Assembly (NCBI GenBank): GCA_003158255.1 | Contig: PMIH01000193.1 | Location: forward strand, 1 to 34,934 | Direction of reading: 5' to 3' | Length of the DNA: 34,934 bases | DNA from: Rhodocyclaceae bacterium | GTDB lineage: Bacteria; Pseudomonadota; Gammaproteobacteria; Burkholderiales; Rhodocyclaceae | Shown: positions 9,872-19,737 of the stretch, piece by piece | How the letters are laid out: every line of letters starts with the position of its first letter | Numbering within the stretch: position 1 is the first letter of the stretch | Program-made: the position numbers and the translations under genes | Notes under the pieces: generated by a model | The model's input: only the letters and a program-made list of their open reading frames with translations | Databases searched by the model: none | Told to the model about the DNA's origin: nothing

Positions 9872-11233
9872 TCACGACTTTGACTGTCGTTTATCAACGA
9901 CGGCAGATTGGATGCTCAGCCCCTGCACCGCGTTCACTGGTGGTGGCACAAGTGCCGTTTGCCTTTCAAGTTCTAGCGTGTAGTACCGGGCGACTAGCCC
10001 CGACAAGATCCAGAAATTCCCCATGACTTCGCCGTTGAAAAACCGACTACCAAACAGATTGGCAAGAATTGCCGCGATTACCGAAATCTGAAATGCAGTA
10101 CCAAGGGACTTTGCTTCTTCCGATGTATTGACTTGCTCAACCTTTCGACTGAGATTCAAGAGACTACCTAACAATATCACGAGCACAATCAAGCCTTGCA
10201 CGCCCATTTCGGTGGTGACGAGGATATAGCCGTTGTGGGCATCGAACTTGTTATAGCCCGGCACATACCTCCCCATTTCCCGCGGGAAATGGTTGAGCCC
10301 AATTCCCCATGGCCGTTCCGCGATCATTTGACTGGCGCCTTCCCAGATGATGAAGCGGCTTTCCGTACTCTCATCCAATTTCTTCTCGCCTTGTTCGTCG
10401 GTTTGCTCCGTCATGGTGAGGCGGTCGACCACGCCTTCCGGCACCCACACATCGTAGTTGAGGATGGCCATGGTCAGCAGCACGCCGAGGAACAGATGCC
10501 CGCGCAACATTCTTAGAAGCAGCAGGATGGCGAGAATGAAATAGGCTTGGCGCGAGTAGGTGAAGAACGCGGCGAAGACGCCGAAAATACCGAAGGCCAG
10601 GGCGGCGAGGCGTACCGTGACGGCTGACTTTCGGTACAGGGCCAGGGAGATGAACAATGGAACGAAGATGACGAAAAATGCCGCAGCAAGATTGGAGCCG
10701 CTAGAGTCGACCGCGAACGGTCCGCCGGCGCGGCGGCTCTCGTTGTAGACCCCAAGGCCATAGTCGAGTGCCTGACGGAAAGCATGTACGGAAACAATCA
10801 GGGTTACGAACAGGATAGCGCCCAACAGAAAGCGAATGCTCTTGACATCGCGCACGCCATGGTAGAAGAGGAAGTAGAACAGCATGTAGAAAATTCCGCT
10901 CTTGAGCGCCGTAAGGTCTTCGGGCATCCTTGAGCCATCGTACAATTGACCAATCAGGAACGACAGCGTCAGAACGGCAAAGAACGACAGAAATATCCCC
11001 TTGAGTGGCGTTGGCGATTCGGTGCTCGACTTGCGAACGAGAATCATCAACAACGCGAACAGGAACATCGTGTTGATCAGATTGAGCCCCTTGATGTCAA
11101 TGACGACGGGGTAGTGATTCTGATAGGGGATATAGATGATGATTGCGGCCAGCAACAGATTAAGAACCGTTACGGCGGAACGAGGTGATGCTGGGTTTGA
11201 CCGATTATGAGAGTCGAGGGAAATATTCGTCAT
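9872..11233 (-). CDS. O-antigen ligase/polymerase family membrane protein (Wzy_C-like)
   Basis: Multiple TM segments and the motif ESRFIIWEGASQMIAERPWGIGLNHFPREMGRYVPGYNKFDAHNGYILVTTEMG. Confidence 0.85.
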   Translation of the reverse strand: MTNISLDSHNRSNPASPRSAVTVLNLLLAAIIIYIPYQNHYPVVIDIKGLNLINTMFLFALLMILVRKSSTESPTPLKGIFLSFFAVLTLSFLIGQLYDGSRMPEDLTALKSGIFYMLFYFLFYHGVRDVKSIRFLLGAILFVTLIVSVHAFRQALDYGLGVYNESRRAGGPFAVDSSGSNLAAAFFVIFVPLFISLALYRKSAVTVRLAALAFGIFGVFAAFFTYSRQAYFILAILLLLRMLRGHLFLGVLLTMAILNYDVWVPEGVVDRLTMTEQTDEQGEKKLDESTESRFIIWEGASQMIAERPWGIGLNHFPREMGRYVPGYNKFDAHNGYILVTTEMGVQGLIVLVILLGSLLNLSRKVEQVNTSEEAKSLGTAFQISVIAAILANLFGSRFFNGEVMGNFWILSGLVARYYTLELERQTALVPPPVNAVQGLSIQSAVVDKRQSKS

Positions 11234-13128
11234 TTCGCACCACCGACAGTCAGCCGACCGGAACCGCGCCGATCCAGATAGTTACGCGCCCACATTTCAT
11301 AGGTCAGAACTAGCCAGAGCAGTTCGCTGAAATCCTGCAACCCGGACAAGTGGCGCTCATAGCAAGCCCTGACGCCTTCCACATTGAAGATGCCACGTTG
11401 CCGGAATGAGCGGTCGGCAAGCAGGTCGAGCATCAATGGTTTCAGGTCAGCGCGGAACCATTTGGCCAATGGAATCCCGAATCCCTGCTTGCGCTTCTGT
11501 AGGCATTCGGCCGGCAACAAATCGGCCGCGACTTTCTTGAGTAGATATTTGCCGACTCGACCGTTGTTTTTGAGTGGGAACGGCAACCGTGCGCAAAACT
11601 CGAGCAGGACATGGTCCAATAGGGGCGCTCTGGCCTCAAGGGAATTGGCCATTGTCATGCGGTCCACCTTGACGAGGATGTCATCAACCAGGTAAGTGTC
11701 CATGTCGCCGGAAAGAATTCGCTCCATTTCCTCATCGATATCGGTACGCCCGAAATGGTCGCGAATACGCGCGTAGGGGTCTAGGCCGGCAACGTCCGCC
11801 GACAGCAGTGGGTTGACGTCGGCCGCGGTGCTCAGGGCGACGCCGGACAAGTAACGTTCTGGATAGGGCAGCGCCATGCGGTCGGCAATGCGCTGTAGCC
11901 GGATTCCCAGACTTCCGCCTGCCGCAGTACCGGCGAGTGAAAGCGCCGGACCGGCCATGCCGAGGGACAGGCGGGCCATTTTCCTGAGCTGCATGTATTT
12001 CCGGTAGCGCTCGTAGCCGGCAAAGCCTTCGTCGCCGCCGTCACCGGACAAAACCATTTTCACATGCGCCACTGCCATCCGCGAGACGATAAAGGTCGGG
12101 ATCGACGAGGCATCGCCGAACGGTTCGTCGCAATACCAGGCGAGGTCCTCGACCATGCCGATCGCGTCCGGCGTTACGACCAGTTCGTGATGCTCGGCGC
12201 CGATATGCTCGGCGATGCGACGGGCGTCGGGAATCTCGTTGAAAGCGTCTTCATTGAAACCGATCGTGAAGGTCTTCACCGGGCTCGACAGATGTCGTGC
12301 CATCAGCGCCGCGACGACGCTGGAATCAATGCCGCCGCTGAGAAAGGCGCCGAACGGCACATCGCTGACCAGTCGCAGGCGCACTGCCTCGTCGAGATGC
12401 TCCCTCAACCGGCGACTGAGCGTAGCTTCGTCATCTTGCCACTTCGGCCTGAAGTCGAGCTTCCAATAGCGCTGGGTGGCGACCGTGCCGCGTTCGAAGA
12501 CGAGGTAGTGGGCCGGCGGCAGCTTAAGTACATCATCGTAGATTGTTCCGGGAGCCGGGACGTAGCCGAGCGAAAAGTATTCCCGCGTGGCACTCTTCGA
12601 GACCGTCGGCGCGAAGCCGGGTACCGCGAACATGGACTTCAATTCCGAGGCGAATGCCAGATAGCCGTCGGCGGTACGCGTGTAGTAAAGCGGCTTCTTG
12701 CCCAGCCGATCGCGCGCCAGCACCAGCCGGTTGCGGGCAAGATCGAGGATGGCGATGCCGAACATCCCGCGCAGCTTGCTGAAGCATTGATCGCCATATT
12801 GTTCGTAGGCATGGACGATGCACTCGGTGTCGGAATTCGTATAGAACGAATGTCCGCACTGCTGAAGTTCCCGACGCAATTCCTTGAAGTTGTATATCTC
12901 GCCGTTGAAGACGATCCAGATCGACTTATCCTCGTTGTGGATGGGCTGGTGGCCACCGGCAAGGTCGATGATGCTCAGGCGACGCATGCCTATCTGCGCT
13001 TGCCTGTCGGCATAGATGCCCTGGTCGTCGGGGCCGCGATGCACGATCAGTTGGCACATTGCCTCGGCGATGGGCGCATCGGGCAGCGGTCTTTCCTGTA
13101 AGGATGCGATTCCTGCTATTCCACACAC
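11230..13128 (-). CDS. Asparagine synthase (glutamine-hydrolysing)-type amidotransferase, XrtA/PEP-CTERM system type
   Basis: MCGIAGIAS N-terminus with Cys2, HRGPDDQG, FNGEIYN, LSGGIDSSVVAALMA, LSGDGGDEGFAGY. Confidence 0.92.
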   Translation of the reverse strand: MCGIAGIASLQERPLPDAPIAEAMCQLIVHRGPDDQGIYADRQAQIGMRRLSIIDLAGGHQPIHNEDKSIWIVFNGEIYNFKELRRELQQCGHSFYTNSDTECIVHAYEQYGDQCFSKLRGMFGIAILDLARNRLVLARDRLGKKPLYYTRTADGYLAFASELKSMFAVPGFAPTVSKSATREYFSLGYVPAPGTIYDDVLKLPPAHYLVFERGTVATQRYWKLDFRPKWQDDEATLSRRLREHLDEAVRLRLVSDVPFGAFLSGGIDSSVVAALMARHLSSPVKTFTIGFNEDAFNEIPDARRIAEHIGAEHHELVVTPDAIGMVEDLAWYCDEPFGDASSIPTFIVSRMAVAHVKMVLSGDGGDEGFAGYERYRKYMQLRKMARLSLGMAGPALSLAGTAAGGSLGIRLQRIADRMALPYPERYLSGVALSTAADVNPLLSADVAGLDPYARIRDHFGRTDIDEEMERILSGDMDTYLVDDILVKVDRMTMANSLEARAPLLDHVLLEFCARLPFPLKNNGRVGKYLLKKVAADLLPAECLQKRKQGFGIPLAKWFRADLKPLMLDLLADRSFRQRGIFNVEGVRACYERHLSGLQDFSELLWLVLTYEMWARNYLDRRGSGRLTVGGAK

Positions 13129-13160
13129 AACATCAGTCCTTCATGAGTTGGCCGTTCGGA

Positions 13161-14342
13161 TCAACCGGCCTTGAATTCGTGCGTGGCGTTGAAGCCGTAG
13201 CACGTGATCAGTTTCTTGGTGACTGCTTCGAGAGAAGCGGTCGAGACGATGCGCTGCTGCGCCTTTTCGCCCATGGCACGGAGTGCCGGCGCGCCAGCAG
13301 CGGCGGCAAGCGCAAGGCAGCGCGCGAGGTCATCTCCGTCTCCAGGCTCGAAGAGCCAGCCCGTTTCGCCGGGAACGACGAAATCCTCGGTGCCGCTGAT
13401 TCTCGAACCGATGACGGGCAAGCCGGCTGCCATGTATTCGAGCAGCGAGTTCGACAAGCCTTCGGCAAGGGAGGTCAACAAGCCAAAATCGGCAATGGCC
13501 AAGTAGCGCGCGATGTCGTTGCTGTGCCCTGCGAAAACAACCTGCGTGCCGATACCCATTCGGTTCGCCACTTCGGTCAAATGTTGCCGCAGAACGCCAT
13601 CGCCGACCAGGACCAGTTTCGCGTCGGTACGTCTTGCAAAGGTCTCGGCCCAGGCGTTAAGCAATGACTCATGGTTTTTTTCGGGCGCTAGGCGGCCGAC
13701 AAATATGCCGACAATTTCGGCCGCGCCACACAGTTGTGCCCGGAGTTCGTGGTCGCGCCCAACGCGCGTGAAGCGACCGACATCAACGCCGTTGGGGAGT
13801 ACCAGTGTGCGGGTGGGATCGAAGCCGCGGTCGATCAGGGTCTGACGAATCCGTTCGCTCGTTGCCTGGATCAGCGTCGCCTGCCTGATGGCCAATTTCC
13901 GCAGCCGGGCGCCGAAGTTGGGATGTGGATCGAGAATCCCTCCCACCAGTTCCCGCATGCCGGTCAACTTCACAACAACCGGCTTGCCCAGCAGTTTCCC
14001 CATAATCGCCGCGACGGACGCCATGTTGTGCGCGATATGCGCATGAATTACTTGGTAGTCTCGACGGTGCGCGAACAGGAACCAGGCAAGCTTCGCCAAC
14101 ATGATGACGCCACCGAGGACCCGCATCCTGGGATAGGTGATGCGCATGACATCGAGGCGGTCGACATGCTCGCGCTCGGCTTGCGGTCCTTCTGCAACCC
14201 TGGGTACGACGACCAACACTTGAACACCGCCATCACTGAGGCGGCCGCCAAGCGTGAGCACCTGACTTTCGGCGCCGCCCCCACCGTACGCCGGGAACTT
14301 GGCCTCCAATACCATGACGACCGAACGCGGAGAATCAGCCAT
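13161..14342 (-). CDS. Glycosyltransferase family 4
   Basis: GT-B fold motifs: GGAESQVLTLGGRL, VFVGRLAPEKNHESLL..., LAEGLSNSLLEYMAAGLPVIGSRISG. Confidence 0.9.
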   Translation of the reverse strand: MADSPRSVVMVLEAKFPAYGGGGAESQVLTLGGRLSDGGVQVLVVVPRVAEGPQAEREHVDRLDVMRITYPRMRVLGGVIMLAKLAWFLFAHRRDYQVIHAHIAHNMASVAAIMGKLLGKPVVVKLTGMRELVGGILDPHPNFGARLRKLAIRQATLIQATSERIRQTLIDRGFDPTRTLVLPNGVDVGRFTRVGRDHELRAQLCGAAEIVGIFVGRLAPEKNHESLLNAWAETFARRTDAKLVLVGDGVLRQHLTEVANRMGIGTQVVFAGHSNDIARYLAIADFGLLTSLAEGLSNSLLEYMAAGLPVIGSRISGTEDFVVPGETGWLFEPGDGDDLARCLALAAAAGAPALRAMGEKAQQRIVSTASLEAVTKKLITCYGFNATHEFKAG

Positions 14343-16191
14343 GATGGTCGAAATACTCGCGGTGCCAAAGCTCCAGCATCAGCAGGCGGAAGATGTCCGG
14401 CGCGTGATCCCACAGGTTGCGCTCGTGCCGATCGATCAGATCGCGGACGAATTCCGGATTGAAGTAGCCCCGGCTTTGGGCGCGCTCCGACAGGACGACG
14501 TCGTTGATCAACTCGCGGAGTTGTCCCTCGCGGCGCATCCATACCGCAATGGGCAAACCGAATCCCTGTTTCTTCTTCTTCCGGATTTCCAGCGGCAGAA
14601 TTTCTTCCATTGCCAGCTTGAACAGATAGCGTTTCTTAAGACCCTTGACCTTGAAGTGATCCGGAAGTCGACCGGTGTATTCGACCAGGCCGCGATCGAT
14701 ATAGGGGAATGCCACGTCGATGCCGGCCACGTTTGCGGAGCGGATGACTTTGACGAGATCGCTTTCGGCGATGGTCATCTTCAGATCAACGTACATCAAG
14801 CGGTGCAATTCGCTCTTGGTTTGAGCGCGGGCATAGACATCGCGCTGGAATTGCAGCGAATCGTCACGTTTTATGGCATTGCGAAAATCCGGACTGAGCA
14901 GTTCGTCGAAGTGCGTCGACGCGAACGCGTCGTCGCTGTAGAAGCGGTCGGGATTAGGCATTGCGCCACGGTGGATCATGTTTCGCACACGGTTTGCGGC
15001 GTGCAGGTCGACTGCGGACAGGGCGCCCGCTAACAGAGAGCCAGCCGCCCGCAACGGCGCTGGTGAGTTGTGGTACCAGTTGAAGACTTGATCCTTGGCG
15101 TAGCGTTCGTTGCCGCCGAATATTTCGTCACCGCCGTCGCCGGCGATAAGCAGTTCCTTGCCTTCCTCGCGCGCGAAGTCCGCGCAATAGAAAGAAGGGA
15201 TGGCCGACGAGTTTCCGAAGGGTTCATCGAAGCCCTTCACCAGCCGTGAAATGATGGCGACCGTGTCCTTTTCACCGACCAGGCGTTCGTGCGCATTGAG
15301 GCCGAAGTGTTGCGAAGCGATACGGGAATAGGACAACTCGTCATAGCCGTCCTCGGCAAACCCGATCGAAAAGCTGTCGACAGGCATACCGCGGGTACTG
15401 CGAGCGAGGATGCCGGAAATGCTTGAACTGTCGGTGCCGCCACTCAAGAACGTTCCCCAGCGTGTGGATTCCCCCGGGCGGTAGTCGCGCACTGTTTCGA
15501 CGATTTGGTCATGCAATTCCTTCGTCCGGGTTGCATCGTCGCCAACGAGATCTTCCTCGTAGGGGGCATCCCACAGACGGCGCGTAGTAGTCTTGCCGAC
15601 GCGGCCCTCGAGACAGGAACCGGGTTCCAGTTTTGCCACACCCGTGATGGCGCTGCGTGGCGATGGGATGTAGGCGAAGTTGAGGTAGTGGTAAAGCGCA
15701 ACCGGGTCGATCGTTGGTGTTTCCCTCAAGGCAGCGAGGATCAGCCGCAGATCGCTCGCGCACAGGAGCTTGGTCGGCGTGGAATAGTAGAAAACGGAGT
15801 AGGTGCGAAATGGATCGGTGTATGCGGTGAGTGTGCGCGCCCGCGTGTCCCAGAACGCGAATACGTAACGACCCCGACGGCTGTCGGCGCGCCATTCGCG
15901 GTTGCCAAGCCAGGAACGTAGGCCGGCATCTGCGCTCGCAGCCGGGTCGGCGCTCGCTCCGCCCTGTTCCGGTTCACGCGCCAAGCCGATGCCGCCCCGA
16001 CTGCCATCGACTGCGCAGCGTACATCGCCGCTATAGACGATCGATATTCCAGGGGCCGGCGCGACAAAAGTCAGCCGTGGTGGTACGCCACGCCAGCTCG
16101 GCCAGCGCGACGGGTCCATGACACGCTCCGGCAGGGACGAGTTGGCCTCGTCTGAAATGCAGATCAAAAAGTCTCCCAGCGCAGTGGACAT
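14335..16191 (-). CDS. Asparagine-synthase-family protein lacking the N-terminal Cys nucleophile
   Basis: C-terminal synthetase domain intact (FLSGGTDSSSISGILAR, LLIAGDGGDEIFGGNERY, KKKQGFGLPIAVWMR). The N-terminus (MSTALGDFLICISDEANSS...) has no MCGI motif. Confidence 0.88.
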   Translation of the reverse strand: MSTALGDFLICISDEANSSLPERVMDPSRWPSWRGVPPRLTFVAPAPGISIVYSGDVRCAVDGSRGGIGLAREPEQGGASADPAASADAGLRSWLGNREWRADSRRGRYVFAFWDTRARTLTAYTDPFRTYSVFYYSTPTKLLCASDLRLILAALRETPTIDPVALYHYLNFAYIPSPRSAITGVAKLEPGSCLEGRVGKTTTRRLWDAPYEEDLVGDDATRTKELHDQIVETVRDYRPGESTRWGTFLSGGTDSSSISGILARSTRGMPVDSFSIGFAEDGYDELSYSRIASQHFGLNAHERLVGEKDTVAIISRLVKGFDEPFGNSSAIPSFYCADFAREEGKELLIAGDGGDEIFGGNERYAKDQVFNWYHNSPAPLRAAGSLLAGALSAVDLHAANRVRNMIHRGAMPNPDRFYSDDAFASTHFDELLSPDFRNAIKRDDSLQFQRDVYARAQTKSELHRLMYVDLKMTIAESDLVKVIRSANVAGIDVAFPYIDRGLVEYTGRLPDHFKVKGLKKRYLFKLAMEEILPLEIRKKKKQGFGLPIAVWMRREGQLRELINDVVLSERAQSRGYFNPEFVRDLIDRHERNLWDHAPDIFRLLMLELWHREYFDHHG

Positions 16192-16198
16192 GCTCGCC

Positions 16199-17362
16199 TT
16201 ACCCCTGAATGGTGACGCCGCGGGCGGGATGCTCCGCCGCGCAGCATATATAGAAATCCTGCATGGTTCGTACCATTGCCGGGACCGTGAATTGTTCTAT
16301 GGCGCGCTGGCGCCCACGGGCACCGAACTTGTCACGCAGATCGGCATCGCCAGCCAACAAGCGCAGGGCGTCGGCTAGCGCGGCATCGTCGTCGCTTGGG
16401 AAGAGCAGGCCACTCTTCATCTGCTCGACCAATTCGACGCTGCCACCTACCGCCGACGCGATCACCGGCCGACCGACCATCATGGCCTCCAGGATCACAT
16501 TCGATAGCCCTTCGCGCAATGAAGGCAGCACAACGAAATCGGTTGCAGCCATCAGGGCGGGAACATCGGAGCGCTCGCCAAGTAGTTCGACGCGATCACC
16601 CAATTCCAGTTCGGCGATCATTTGTTCGCACAGCTTCCGCAACGGCCCATCGCCGGCAACCAGCAGCCGGAGTTTCGTGTCGGTATTCCGCAAGCGCTTC
16701 ATCGCCCGCAGCAGGACGGGCACGTTCTTCTGCTCGACCAGGCGGCCGACAAATAAGGCGGTCACCGCGCCCCCGGATTTGGATGCGGGCGGGGAGGCCG
16801 CCGCTTCGGGCGCGTCGCCAACGCCGTTGTACACAACGTCCACCGCTCCTTGCGGCAAGCCCATGGTCAGCCGGGCATGCTCGCCACCGGCATGCGAGTT
16901 GGCAATGACGCGGCTGGATTGAAGGGCGGCCCAGCGTTTCAGGCGCCATTGGAATGATGAGTACCAGTCATACTTGTTGCGAACAGAGGTGATTAGCGTT
17001 GGTCGGACCGCTGCCGGCAACAGGCGACGCGCGACCGCTCCCCACAGTTCGCCGCTGAAAGCGAAGCAATGCATGACGTCGAACTGTCCATCGCGGAGGA
17101 AGCGGCGAAGGCGGCGGACGAAGTCCGGATCGAAACGGCCGTTCTTGGGGATTTCCGCGACGGCGACGCCCGCTTGTTCCAGCTGATCGACCAGGAAAGA
17201 TCGGTTGCGAAAATAGGCGACCGTCGGTTCGAAGCGGCTCCGGTCGAGCGAGCGGGCAACATGGACGATCTGGCGCTGAGTACCGCCGACCTCCATTTCG
17301 TCGCTTAACAGCAAGACCCGGATCTTGCGTGGGGTGGGCTCAGTTGCTTGCAATGGCATCAT
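16199..17362 (-). CDS. Glycosyltransferase family 4
   Basis: RVLLLSDEMEVGGTQRQIVHVARSL, ALFVGRLVEQKNVPVLLRAM, LREGLSNVILEAMMVGRPVIASAVGG. Start refined from 17398 to ATG 17362. Confidence 0.9.
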   Translation of the reverse strand: MMPLQATEPTPRKIRVLLLSDEMEVGGTQRQIVHVARSLDRSRFEPTVAYFRNRSFLVDQLEQAGVAVAEIPKNGRFDPDFVRRLRRFLRDGQFDVMHCFAFSGELWGAVARRLLPAAVRPTLITSVRNKYDWYSSFQWRLKRWAALQSSRVIANSHAGGEHARLTMGLPQGAVDVVYNGVGDAPEAAASPPASKSGGAVTALFVGRLVEQKNVPVLLRAMKRLRNTDTKLRLLVAGDGPLRKLCEQMIAELELGDRVELLGERSDVPALMAATDFVVLPSLREGLSNVILEAMMVGRPVIASAVGGSVELVEQMKSGLLFPSDDDAALADALRLLAGDADLRDKFGARGRQRAIEQFTVPAMVRTMQDFYICCAAEHPARGVTIQG

Positions 17363-18539
17363 GGAGCTTTCGGACTTCCTTCTGGATATCGAATTCACGT
17401 TCGACCTGCTCGCGTGCCTTGATGGCGAGGCGGCCGCCGAGTTCGATGTCGTTCAAAAGTAACGCCAGGCAACGCGCCAGATCGTCCGCGCTTCCCGGGA
17501 GGGCCACCAAGCCAGAGACGCCGTCTTCGACCAGTTCCGGAATGCCCGATACCCGGGTCGAAACTACCGGAATCCCGCAGGCCATCGCTTCCATCAACGC
17601 TACGGGGATACCATCGCGGTCGCCGCGGGCGGTTACGACCGAAGGCAGGGCAAATACACCGGCCTCATAGAGACGCTTGCGAACGTCCTCCTGCTTTTGG
17701 GCGCCCAACAACCGAACATGGTTGGTAAGACCGAGGGAATCAATTTGCGCTTTCAACGTGCCTTCGAGTGGACCGCTGCCTATGATGTCGCATTGAAATG
17801 GTATTCCCTTGGCATGAAGGCGGGCGCAGGCATCGATCAGATGAGGGAAGCCCTTGATTTCGTCGAGACGGCCTACTGCAAGAATTCGCTGCTTGTCGCG
17901 CCCTTGTGGCACGAAGGAAAAACCTTCAGGCGATACGCCACAATGCACGATCTCGATTCGTGCTTGCTTGGCGTTAGCAACATGCTCATGCAGATAGCGC
18001 CGATTGAATTGAGAAATTGCGACAGTGAATTTTGCCGATTCCATTTTCTCTGCAAGCAGGTGATCTTCGAGAAAAATGTCGTGGGCGTGGGCAGTAAAAC
18101 TGAATGGAATTCCCAGCCGAGTCGCCAATAGCCATGCCGACGTGGATGGGTAGGTCGCCCAATGCGCATGAATGTGTGTGGGCGCGAGCGTTCGCACTGT
18201 CTCCTGCAGTCCCAATGTCCGCCACCAAACAACGAGTGTTTTTGCGAGTGCGCTCGGATGGCTTCGCATCCGTATCGCGATGCGAATAATGTCAGCGATT
18301 TCCCGAAAGGGATGTCGGAGAAAAGATCCCAGTACGGCGCTCAGGGAGCGCCACCAAGTCGTCGGATAGCTGACGCGACTCAATAGTTGCGCGGCATCCG
18401 ACTGAACCATGTCTTCCGAGGGATGTTTGAGGGAGATGATCCGGACGTCGACGCCGAGGCGAATCATCTCCTTGATCTCGCGGACAATGAAGGTTTCCGA
18501 CCAGCATGGGAACAGAGATACGATGTAGAGAACGCGCAT
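17340..18539 (-). CDS. Glycosyltransferase family 4 (colanic-acid GT/WcaL-like)
   Basis: MRVLYIVSLFPCWSETFIVREIKEM, RILAVGRLDEIKGFPHLIDA, GIPVALMEAMACGIPVVSTRVSGIPELV. Start refined from 18653 to ATG 18539. Confidence 0.88.
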   Translation of the reverse strand: MRVLYIVSLFPCWSETFIVREIKEMIRLGVDVRIISLKHPSEDMVQSDAAQLLSRVSYPTTWWRSLSAVLGSFLRHPFREIADIIRIAIRMRSHPSALAKTLVVWWRTLGLQETVRTLAPTHIHAHWATYPSTSAWLLATRLGIPFSFTAHAHDIFLEDHLLAEKMESAKFTVAISQFNRRYLHEHVANAKQARIEIVHCGVSPEGFSFVPQGRDKQRILAVGRLDEIKGFPHLIDACARLHAKGIPFQCDIIGSGPLEGTLKAQIDSLGLTNHVRLLGAQKQEDVRKRLYEAGVFALPSVVTARGDRDGIPVALMEAMACGIPVVSTRVSGIPELVEDGVSGLVALPGSADDLARCLALLLNDIELGGRLAIKAREQVEREFDIQKEVRKLHDAIASN

Positions 18540-18555
18540 GGATTCGAATGCGGAG

Positions 18556-19737
18556 TCAGGAAGTGGATCGGCCGTTGCTGGATGGCACTTGATGACTCTT
18601 CCACAAATGGGGACTGCGATTCGAGATGAACTCGATGAATCCAAGCACAACAAACCAGTTCAATGACACGAATGCCGATGCCAATTTTATCAGGCGAAAG
18701 CCGTTGGCTGGTGCCCAGAGTGCGCCAAGTGCGGCCACTGCATAGCCGATAGCCTGTAGCGCCAGTGTCGTTCGGAAGAATGCTGCCTTATTCGCATCAG
18801 CGACCAGAGCAATATTGGCAACAAATGCGCACAGAAGCGCCAGCGGCGCGACCAGCCGCATTACCTTATGTGAAATCAGCTGTAGCAAGACCGGATTGCG
18901 CCACGGCGCCAGCAACGCAGGGTGAGCGAACAGCAGCTGAAAATTACCGGCCAGCGTACGGACCTTGCGCACTCGTTCCTGGCTCGCGCTGGTCGATGGT
19001 CGATCATAAGCGAGTGCCCCATCCTCGAAGATAACGCGATATCCCTGCAGGACGGTATTCATCGGAATCAGAACATCGTCAAGGATCGTCTGTGGCGGAA
19101 TCTCACGGAAACAGCTACGACGCAGTGCATAGAGTGCGCCAGTAACACCGACCGTTGAGTGGATCAGACCTTCCAGTCGGCGCAGGTGCTTTTCATATCG
19201 CCAGTAAGCGTCAATGCTCTCGCCGAAGCCAGTCATCCCGCTACGCTCGAACATCAACTGCCCGCTGACGGCACCGACCGTGCTGTCTGCGAAGTTGTCG
19301 ATTAGATGGCGCACTGCCAGCGGGTTCAAGCGCTGCCGGACATCGGTGAAAACGATGATTTCCTCTTCACATGCTGCGACTGCATCGTTGAGGCAGGCGG
19401 CCTTACCACGGCGATCGGGGAACGGGAGTAGTCGTACCCGGGCATCGTTGAAGGTTTCGACAATATGGTTGGTTTCATCATCTGAGCCATCCGAAACGAT
19501 GAGCACACGCAATTGTTCAGGCGGATAGTCTTGGGCGAGACAGGTATCGATCTTCTTCTTGATCAATCCGGAACCGTTATGTACGACAACGACGATTGCG
19601 ACGGAAGGGTTGATCGGGGCCTGGCGCACCGGACGCGGCGCGAGCCGCGCCCATATCATTAGAAGTAACGCATAGCCGGCGAACGTGTACGCAACGGCGA
19701 TCACCGATGCGAAGAATACGGTGCCGGCAAATGTCAT
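18556..19737 (-). CDS. Membrane-associated glycosyltransferase family 2
   Basis: VAIVVVVHNGSGLIKKKIDTCLAQDYPPEQLRVLIVSDGSDDETN, N- and C-terminal TM segments. Confidence 0.87.
   Translation of the reverse strand: MTFAGTVFFASVIAVAYTFAGYALLLMIWARLAPRPVRQAPINPSVAIVVVVHNGSGLIKKKIDTCLAQDYPPEQLRVLIVSDGSDDETNHIVETFNDARVRLLPFPDRRGKAACLNDAVAACEEEIIVFTDVRQRLNPLAVRHLIDNFADSTVGAVSGQLMFERSGMTGFGESIDAYWRYEKHLRRLEGLIHSTVGVTGALYALRRSCFREIPPQTILDDVLIPMNTVLQGYRVIFEDGALAYDRPSTSASQERVRKVRTLAGNFQLLFAHPALLAPWRNPVLLQLISHKVMRLVAPLALLCAFVANIALVADANKAAFFRTTLALQAIGYAVAALGALWAPANGFRLIKLASAFVSLNWFVVLGFIEFISNRSPHLWKSHQVPSSNGRSTS

Noticed and set aside
12064-13101. 345-aa plus-strand ORF
   Set aside because: Lies antisense to the clear asparagine synthase CDS (11230-13128); composition is that of a high-GC shadow ORF.
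13734-15033. Plus-strand ORFs of about 240 aa (13734-14462, 14299-15033)
   Set aside because: Shadow ORFs antisense to the GT4 and asparagine-synthase-like CDSs.
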